A DNA stretch of 39,672 nucleotides from Oscillospiraceae bacterium (lineage in GTDB: Bacteria > Bacillota > Clostridia > Oscillospirales > Oscillospiraceae): contig WQWC01000018.1 in NCBI GenBank assembly GCA_009785525.1, forward strand, positions 1-39,672, written 5' to 3'. A program made the translations under genes and the position numbers. Positions 24,001 through 29,585 of the stretch are shown here, piece after piece; position 1 is the first letter of the stretch; each line of letters starts with the position of its first letter. The notes under the pieces were generated by a model. That model did not search any database, was not told the DNA's origin, and worked only from the letters and a program-made list of their open reading frames with translations.

Positions 24001-27000
24001 TCGCCGAAGGTTACAGGGATTGTGATAGATTCCGCACCGGCGAAAGTGCCTTCGCCGTACGCGTGGAAGGTGAGGGTGGGTTCCTGCGGGGTCGTCGTCG
24101 CTTCCAATACCGCTTCTTCACGAATCAATCGCCTTGCCAAGTCGTAGGTGTAAATCATTGTGCGGTCAGACCCCACCACTCGGCTTGTGTTTCCGTCCAA
24201 ATAGTAGGTATATACATAACTCGACAGGACGTCATTCCCCTGCCTATTGGTTACACTGGTGACCAGATTGGCCAGATTGTATGTGTACTCGGTTATTACC
24301 CCATTGCCAAGCGTTACCCTGGTGCGGTTGCCGTTGAAGTCGTACGTATAACTTGAAAGCAATCCGCCGTTTGCCGATCTTACGGACTGCAAACGCTGGG
24401 CTGAGTCGTATGCGTATGTGTTATTGATATGCACATGACCGTTGATGGCCGTCGTCGCCCGCGTTACGTTATTTGCCGCGTTGTATTGGAATGTCTTGAC
24501 AACGCCGCCGGTCTCTTCCTGCCGGATCACACGCCCCTGTGCGTCGTAACGGTATGTTATGGTGTGAGAGCCGTTCGTTTCGCTGAACAATGCGCCTGTC
24601 CCGTGGAAAATATACGCACGATGGTTCACAACCGCACCATTTCGCGTCGCGTCTTCTCGCACCAGCCGTCCCAGAGTGTCATAGGTCATCCTAAATTGAG
24701 TGCCATTGCGGTCGGTTCTGGTCAAAAGCAAACCATTCTGATCGTAAGTAAAAGTCTCTATCTGACCCAACGCGTCTCTGATTTGGGTCAGCTGCCCCCT
24801 GTTGTTATATGTATATGTGGTCGTAGCTCCGCCGACCCGCTTGGTCAATATATTACCGGCAAGATCATACGTATATTCCGTCCGTATGCCATTTGCGCCG
24901 CCTGTTTGCGACGACATCAGCCGGTTATGCCGGAAAGTGTTCTCCGTAGTTGCCCAAATCTGCGCAGTTCCCGGAAGATTAACCAACGTGGCAGTCCGGG
25001 TCAAATTGCCGTTCCTGTCGTAAAAGTACCTGGTCGTGGCATATTGTATGACGTTACCGACTTGCTCGAACGGTACACGCTGCTCAATAAGCCGCCCAAG
25101 GGCATCATAGGTGAACCGCTGTATATTACCCATGAAATCGGTGGAAGTTACCAGCCGCCCCATGCTGTCATACGTATTGTGGGCCGTTCTTCCCGCTATG
25201 TTCCGGACAGACGTCACACCGAAGACGTTGTAGGTAAAGCGATTATCAACGCCCAGAGACCACTCTCTGGTAACGCGCCCGGCGAGGTCGTGAGTGTAGT
25301 TAACGATTCTGCCGCCGACAGTGCCCTCCTGTGTCCTGTGGCCAAATCGGTCGTATTGAACAAACGTCTGGATACTGGGTTGGATACTGGGTGCACCACC
25401 GCCATCAAGAACCGTTGTCACAATCTGTGAATTACCCTGCCAATCGTATACGTCGTGATAGACTGTCGTTTCTCGGTGCAACACTACGCCGCCAGCGTTT
25501 AATCTATCTGTAGTCACTACACGGTCAAATATATCATACGCAAAAGTTGTCCGCTGAGATGAGGCGATCCCTTGCGCGTTACGCGTTTCGATAAGCCGCA
25601 TACGATTGTCGTAAGTATTAGTCAGAATCTCAATGCCGTTGGGATTCGTTATGGTCAGCAGATTCCCGAAGCCGTCGTACCGATAAGCATATATTGCCCC
25701 CAAGACCGTCCTATGTGTTACTGTATTCTGTTGATCGTTGTATGCATACGTCACATGGCCTCCGGTTGGGAAGTCAATTCTTGTCACACGGCCAACCCTG
25801 TCGTATTGCCAGCGCGTTATATATCCGTTCGGATCGGTTTCAGAAAGCGTCCGCCACATTGTGTCATAGGTAAAGCGGCGTTCTACGATGCCGGTGCCGC
25901 CGACCAACGTGCCGTCCGGATTCCGTACATTGGTTGTTCGGATTGTTTGGGGCATGGTGCCACTGTTATATGTTATCTGTGTTGCAATAAAATCAGCACC
26001 CCTGCTGTCTGGGAACTCCCGTATTTCGGTCACGTTACCAAAGGCGTCATGCAAGAAGTCGGTTCGGGATTGGCGCACATTGTTTTCGTAAACGTACGTC
26101 CTTATGATATTTCGGCCATCCCAGGATAACACGTTCTGTTTCCTTATCGTCGTATGCGCGTCCGGTCTTGAGATTCTGGTCAGGGGCAGACCAAATCGGG
26201 CATCAAAGGTATAGTCTATTCTGTATCGCACGTCGGTGCTGCCATTGGCCAATGGACTGACGGACTGTATAACCTGTCCACGTTGGTTATATGTAAAATC
26301 CCGTCGGGTATTACGTGAAAAATTCCCACGATGCTCTGTCAGTTCAATGCGGGTGGGTAGTTTGTCGTTGTTGTAGGTTATACTTTGTTCCGACAGTAGT
26401 ATATTGCCGGCGTTGTACGTTCTCTGGGAGATGTTCAAGTGCAGGTTGTTGAAGGTGTAAACTGTGCGCAATCCATTGTTTTGCGTGACCGTCGTACTGT
26501 AGAGACTATTCATCCACCAATGAATAGTCAGATCAAAGGCACTGCCATGATAACTGAAGGTTGTTCTTAAATATTCACGCTGGTTATATATCAGAGACCT
26601 GGCTGAAACTTTATACACTTGCCGTGTAATAGTAAAATAATACCCCGAACAAGAACAATACCACAAACAATGCCCTGAAGAACAATGACAATTCCTCGAA
26701 CACCTCCACGCTCCAAAACACAACCCATAACAAGAACAATGACGCCGCGACAAAAAACCAAAGGTGTGCAGACTGTATTCAAAGCGCATCTGCGCCCCGG
26801 ATGGATACGTTACCCTGTTGAGTAATACTATAGATAATAGACGCACATACTGATTATGTGGTGGAGGACTGGAAGGGTTGGTGTATTCCTTGGAAGTATA
26901 GCCAAAGGAAGTCACAGCGCCAACTTGATCTTGAACGCTGGTCAACACAAATGTACTTATTTGCGAAAGAAAAAACTCTTCATTAAAGCTACACCAACTT

Positions 27001-28793
27001 TCCCCTAATACAAGGTGCCGCGACAAAGTCATGGCAAAATTGCTCCCATCCGAGCCTGTTATTGTAATTGTACTGGTTTGAGTAAGGGGTTGCCATTGAT
27101 TCTGGATATTGATTTCACTGCCGTTTGTGTCCACAATTCTTGTAAGAACCCACGAGGGCACCCACCCAGCAGCATACTCAAATCGGATCGTATTCCCAAA
27201 CCGGTCACGCATTCCTATTATACGTCCTTGATTAAAGTAATATGTTGTGCCGTTGTAAAAGCTCAGACGCTGATTTGATTGAAGAGGGCCGCTAACAAAG
27301 CCACTATAATGAGAAAGTTGCATGTCATTAAGGGTGTGGTGGCTTAATAATCCGTTCCAGCCTAGTTCAAATGTGCCTCTTCCGGGGACATACAGTGTAT
27401 TGTCCAAAATATATGGTAAATCAAATCTCCACCCAACACCGATGTCGCCCACACCGTTTAAAAAGTGATTTGTTAGATCCCAAACTGCTTTTGAAGAATT
27501 GTAGACTATGTCCAGATTCAGATCAAACCCATTGCGGCCTGGCAGATTTAGAACATTCATGCGGAACATCGCCGCACCGGTATTAAGGGATACCGATTCG
27601 TTAGCGTTAAAGCGCAGATTAAACGGATTTACAACTATACTGTCGTGCGACGGCGCTGACATAGGCGCAAAGCCGTAATTCAAGATTTCCATGCCGTACT
27701 CAAGTATCTGATACAATTCGGCAGCATCTATGCCTGCAACCGACATTACCGCTTCCATGTCGAAGGGATACTGCATTGCCGTTGACCTGTTCTGCGCCAA
27801 AGGCGGGTATGGAGGACCTATTTGTTCGTTGATCAACACGTCTTCTTGCTCAGCAACCAGCCTTGCCGATCCGGCGCAATACGTGCAAGGTTCCAGCATA
27901 AACGTTTGCGGCTCGGCCTGTAATGCCGCGCCAAGCGCAAACGCCGCTTCGATTTCTGCTGTACTGTGATTGTTCAAGAACATACGCCGAGCCTCGTTAA
28001 ACGCACTGGCATTGGTGAACGCCGCGTGAGCTGTATCTAGTTGGGCAGCTTCGATAAAACTATAATGTCTGCTACTGCGATTGGCAGACAGCAGATCTTG
28101 GACATCCAACAACCTTGTCTCAGTGCGGCTCTCGCCCGGCTCGTTTGTTAACATGAATGGTCTGTTGACCAGTCTTCGACTATTTACCTCATCGGATATA
28201 TCAAACCTTTGCGCAAACCATTCAAAGCGCCTGACTTCCATCATCCGCTCATGGATGGACGGCATTGCTTCAATTATCATCTGCGCTTCCGCATAATCAA
28301 ACAGTCCGCCGGACATGATCATTATGAGCTCTATGCTTTCCGCTAATGTAAAGCCATCGCGTTCCATTATGTCGAACAATTGGCTGGTAACATTACGGGC
28401 CCCGTAGGCTATATCCAGTTGTATAAAAATCAAAGAGCGTTCGTTTTCCGTCAAGTCGGAAAAGCCCCGCCCTTCGCTTAATAGCATAGAAAATTCATCC
28501 ATTTCACGCGCACGTGAATCCCGCTCTCTCATAAGCTCCTCAAGAGCTTCTGGAAACAGCTCGCTCAATTCATTGAGCTCCATATCTAACTGCGATATGT
28601 CTATGTACTGATTTCCGGAGAACGCATCAAATTCACCCATTTGCGACAGCATGTCGGGGTCAAAGCCATATGGTGCAATTTCAGGTAAATTCGTCCATGC
28701 CGGTCCGCTTTCAGCTGCAAGCGCTGTATATGGCAGAATCATTGCCATAATTAGAACTATGACCATCAGTTTCGTAAAAAGCTTTCTCATCAT
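21093..28793 (-). CDS. Full-length secreted Rhs/YD-repeat protein with dockerin-like and beta-helix insertions and M23 peptidase-like tip
   Basis: The 2566-residue protein starts with a signal peptide (MMRKLFTKLMVIVLIMAMIL, cleavage after TALAAES). About residues 30-400 are helical and unrecognised. YD/Rhs repeats run from about 410 to 1560, interrupted at 686-715 by nine cysteines in 30 residues. Then come a B-repeat-like region (about 1572-1675), a dockerin-like pair of calcium loops (DVDDDGVVDVFDF and DVVRDGVIDQVD, about 1678-1740) and a glycine-rich beta-helix (about 1760-2115; GGTIRNNSASTGGGVSIGG). The Rhs core closes at FIDPWGL (about 2371). An alanine-rich helix leads to the tip, which has M23/LytM features (DWYHRGGRDAVDIFAPEGT; THLAP; PPHLHIS). 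Rhs proteins wrap a toxic tip in a shell and deliver it to neighbouring cells. RBS GAGGAG and a good promoter precede the ATG. A lipoprotein gene follows after 21 bases. Confidence 0.92.
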   Translation of the reverse strand: MMRKLFTKLMVIVLIMAMILPYTALAAESGPAWTNLPEIAPYGFDPDMLSQMGEFDAFSGNQYIDISQLDMELNELSELFPEALEELMRERDSRAREMDEFSMLLSEGRGFSDLTENERSLIFIQLDIAYGARNVTSQLFDIMERDGFTLAESIELIMIMSGGLFDYAEAQMIIEAMPSIHERMMEVRRFEWFAQRFDISDEVNSRRLVNRPFMLTNEPGESRTETRLLDVQDLLSANRSSRHYSFIEAAQLDTAHAAFTNASAFNEARRMFLNNHSTAEIEAAFALGAALQAEPQTFMLEPCTYCAGSARLVAEQEDVLINEQIGPPYPPLAQNRSTAMQYPFDMEAVMSVAGIDAAELYQILEYGMEILNYGFAPMSAPSHDSIVVNPFNLRFNANESVSLNTGAAMFRMNVLNLPGRNGFDLNLDIVYNSSKAVWDLTNHFLNGVGDIGVGWRFDLPYILDNTLYVPGRGTFELGWNGLLSHHTLNDMQLSHYSGFVSGPLQSNQRLSFYNGTTYYFNQGRIIGMRDRFGNTIRFEYAAGWVPSWVLTRIVDTNGSEINIQNQWQPLTQTSTITITGSDGSNFAMTLSRHLVLGESWCSFNEEFFLSQISTFVLTSVQDQVGAVTSFGYTSKEYTNPSSPPPHNQYVRLLSIVLLNRVTYPSGAQMRFEYSLHTFGFLSRRHCSCYGLCFGAWRCSRNCHCSSGHCLWYCSCSGYYFTITRQVYKVSARSLIYNQREYLRTTFSYHGSAFDLTIHWWMNSLYSTTVTQNNGLRTVYTFNNLHLNISQRTYNAGNILLSEQSITYNNDKLPTRIELTEHRGNFSRNTRRDFTYNQRGQVIQSVSPLANGSTDVRYRIDYTFDARFGLPLTRISRPDAHTTIRKQNVLSWDGRNIIRTYVYENNVRQSRTDFLHDAFGNVTEIREFPDSRGADFIATQITYNSGTMPQTIRTTNVRNPDGTLVGGTGIVERRFTYDTMWRTLSETDPNGYITRWQYDRVGRVTRIDFPTGGHVTYAYNDQQNTVTHRTVLGAIYAYRYDGFGNLLTITNPNGIEILTNTYDNRMRLIETRNAQGIASSQRTTFAYDIFDRVVTTDRLNAGGVVLHRETTVYHDVYDWQGNSQIVTTVLDGGGAPSIQPSIQTFVQYDRFGHRTQEGTVGGRIVNYTHDLAGRVTREWSLGVDNRFTYNVFGVTSVRNIAGRTAHNTYDSMGRLVTSTDFMGNIQRFTYDALGRLIEQRVPFEQVGNVIQYATTRYFYDRNGNLTRTATLVNLPGTAQIWATTENTFRHNRLMSSQTGGANGIRTEYTYDLAGNILTKRVGGATTTYTYNNRGQLTQIRDALGQIETFTYDQNGLLLTRTDRNGTQFRMTYDTLGRLVREDATRNGAVVNHRAYIFHGTGALFSETNGSHTITYRYDAQGRVIRQEETGGVVKTFQYNAANNVTRATTAINGHVHINNTYAYDSAQRLQSVRSANGGLLSSYTYDFNGNRTRVTLGNGVITEYTYNLANLVTSVTNRQGNDVLSSYVYTYYLDGNTSRVVGSDRTMIYTYDLARRLIREEAVLEATTTPQEPTLTFHAYGEGTFAGAESITIPVTFGEPLDLSAVTAYVDYVDAQGQLAFWGWFTDAQLDGSGRSRNGHRRPLLADNPIAVPVSFTQAEFEALAVGGNIDLYAIWSLWGDVDDDGVVDVFDFQILTQYVRGSFPGYYAIVHAAADVVRDGVIDQVDVDVLMDYVVGMAPRPVLGQRPPPPVTASTWEDLRNVINGAPVLMPLTIQISDSFAAPSGTAGDAIVIPERRNIILVGVDGDMRTLTQTNDGQRHFIVNGGLTLGQNITLCGGATGPAALSHSREFEAMLSESALAEIEALLSELASSRRTESDVDALVEALAEAMRSGGAEALNAGGTGSGGVRVNAGGTFTMNAGSVIENRHGLTSGGAVELGSPSGGRATFNMTGGTIRNNSASTGGGVSIGGNSRMNMSGGMITNNSAMVGGGVLVLSTIASGQGLNMTDGSITNNHADGISFLGIYGGGISTFGGGSANFHVGPDAVVAGNTPDDICPPAPGGHAFDTYYSHELAVNAEYYISWDAMNAAVAAERGTAAVQSAAMSATGTITIIRAYTFDNRGNRLTMTVTGDETYTVTYTYDLNNRLLSTVRTGTDPQTATYTYDRNGNQLTRVTAGQTETRTYNAFNQLTQVLNGAALVSVTYVYRADGLRHSKTSNHARVTHIWNGAHIVLELNASNAVINRFYRGGGGRLLRSEHHGWYLFNARGDVVQRVDNAGELLHTYHYDAFGVERDQDEGNTNPFRFAGEYYDWETGTIYLRFRCYNPATGRFTQEDPYWGIHNMQSSVAAVLQAANLYVYVMNNPEMFIDPWGLFARAAWEAAWERAANAAKAIADAARAAMRAAADALRVVQIGGYDYVFPVDIETNTRIDWYHRGGRDAVDIFAPEGTLVFAITSGTLIRVQNDVSRAAGNRATLQLLGDDGMIYFHTHLAPNSPSDFGFATVGSGGTVRVEAGQPIGRLGNWGAADNTPPHLHISATPFVGANAPVDQHVGNWMRTLVGQLLG
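21675..22370. repeat. Rhs core region in the full-length gene
   Basis: From 22370 down to about 21830 this DNA is nearly identical to the displaced modules. Below that it encodes a related but different core end (FRCYNPATGRFTQEDPYW to FIDPWGL). The switch inside the core suggests a past recombination event. Confidence 0.75.
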
Positions 28794-28835
28794 CTTGCAT
28801 TCTCCTCGTTTGTTTTGTTCTGCTGATCGTATAAA

Positions 28836-28854
28836 TATGCAATATTATGCAATA
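28836..28854. repeat. Direct repeat TATGCAATA x2 at the rhs transcription start
   Basis: TATGCAATA occurs at 28836-28844 and again at 28846-28854, a 10-base period (one helical turn), placed just downstream of the rhs -10 box. This is a plausible operator for a dimeric or cooperative repressor. Confidence 0.5.
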
Positions 28855-28855
28855 A

Positions 28856-28883
28856 TTTATACTAAATTGTCACACTTTGTCAA
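28856..28883 (-). promoter_or_regulatory. Promoter of the full-length rhs gene
   Basis: Read on the minus strand, TTGACA (28878-28883) and TATAAA (28856-28861) are separated by 16 bases. The predicted transcription start is about 55 bases upstream of the rhs ATG. Confidence 0.72.
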
Positions 28884-29012
28884 TGCTTTCTCATGTATTT
28901 GTGAATTATACATTGCAAGATTTAAGTGTTGGGTCTTTTTTTTGCAATGTTAAATGATAGTATTTTTTATGTTACTTCTAATGATGTTTTATATTTAAAC
29001 GGCAACTCAAAG

Positions 29013-29127
29013 CGAATGGTTGTTAACAGTACTTATGATAAGTCATGCGTTAACAATTTGCCGGAAGTTATTAGGGCCGCTGCAGTCTGTAAGATCATCT
29101 GATAGATCCCCGGCTAAGAACCATTCG
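29013..29127. repeat. Nested inverted repeats in the rhs-SLH intergenic region
   Basis: CGAATGGTT (29013-29021) and AACCATTCG (29119-29127) are perfect inverted arms about 97 bases apart. Just inside the left arm, GTTAAC (29022-29027) and GTTAAC (29049-29054) enclose the hairpin ACTTA-TGA-TAAGT (29031-29043). No open frame fits the stretch 28884-29249, so this could be a structured RNA or a protein-binding site. I see nothing else in it. Confidence 0.4.
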
Positions 29128-29249
29128 ACAGCAAAACTAAAAAACCCGGGCAACAGTTCATGCCTATACTTTTAAATATTGCAAGTTTGCATTGTTTATA
29201 TTTCACCATAATCGCAGCTATTTTTTGTATTGTTTGTCAAAAATACAGC

Positions 29250-29279
29250 TTGACACCTCACCCGCCTATGTAGTAATTT
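29250..29279 (+). promoter_or_regulatory. Candidate promoter for the 29-residue peptide gene
   Basis: TTGACA at 29250-29255 is a consensus -35. The best -10 at acceptable spacing is TAATTT (29274-29279, 18-base spacer), which is weak. Confidence 0.3.
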
Positions 29280-29310
29280 ATTAATAAGCTAGGAAAAAGA
29301 GGTATTTATC

Positions 29311-29400
29311 GTGATGGTTTTTGGTTTTGCAATTATTATTGGCATTATTTTTCTTCTTTTACAGAATGATAATGTCAATAAAAATTCATTGCGGAATTAA
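29311..29400 (+). CDS. Tiny hydrophobic peptide gene, 29 residues
   Basis: GTG at 29311 (8 bases after AGAGG), followed immediately by an in-frame ATG, opens a 29-codon frame. It encodes a hydrophobic helix (MVFGFAIIIGIIFLLLQ) and a polar, basic tail (NDNVNKNSLRN). A strong terminator begins 36 bases after the stop, so ribosome binding site, frame and terminator together form a complete small transcription unit. The shape is that of type I toxin peptides, single-pass membrane regulators or small leader peptides; I cannot assign it. No obvious antisense RNA promoter was found. Confidence 0.5.
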   Translation: MMVFGFAIIIGIIFLLLQNDNVNKNSLRN

Positions 29401-29436
29401 TTGTGGAGTAGCATCAAAATAAACGTCTCCGATTAG

Positions 29437-29470
29437 ACCTGTAGTGAAAACCACTACAGGTTTTTGTTTT
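29437..29470 (+). terminator. Rho-independent terminator after the tiny peptide gene
   Basis: A 10-bp stem (ACCTGTAGTG with CACTACAGGT) with a 5-base loop is followed by TTTTTGTTTT. Confidence 0.87.
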
Positions 29471-29585
29471 CCCGGCGGCAATACATACGCTGTTTTCATC
29501 AACGCACTGTACTCAGGAAGCAGAAATTAACCGGTATGATTCCCAGAACAGAAACTATTTTATTAAAACAGGAGGTATTATTTGC

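Noticed and set aside
24429-25430. Plus-strand open frame of 333 codons
   Set aside because: Antisense to the YD repeats of the full-length Rhs gene, which has clear repeats, a signal peptide and a promoter on the other strand.
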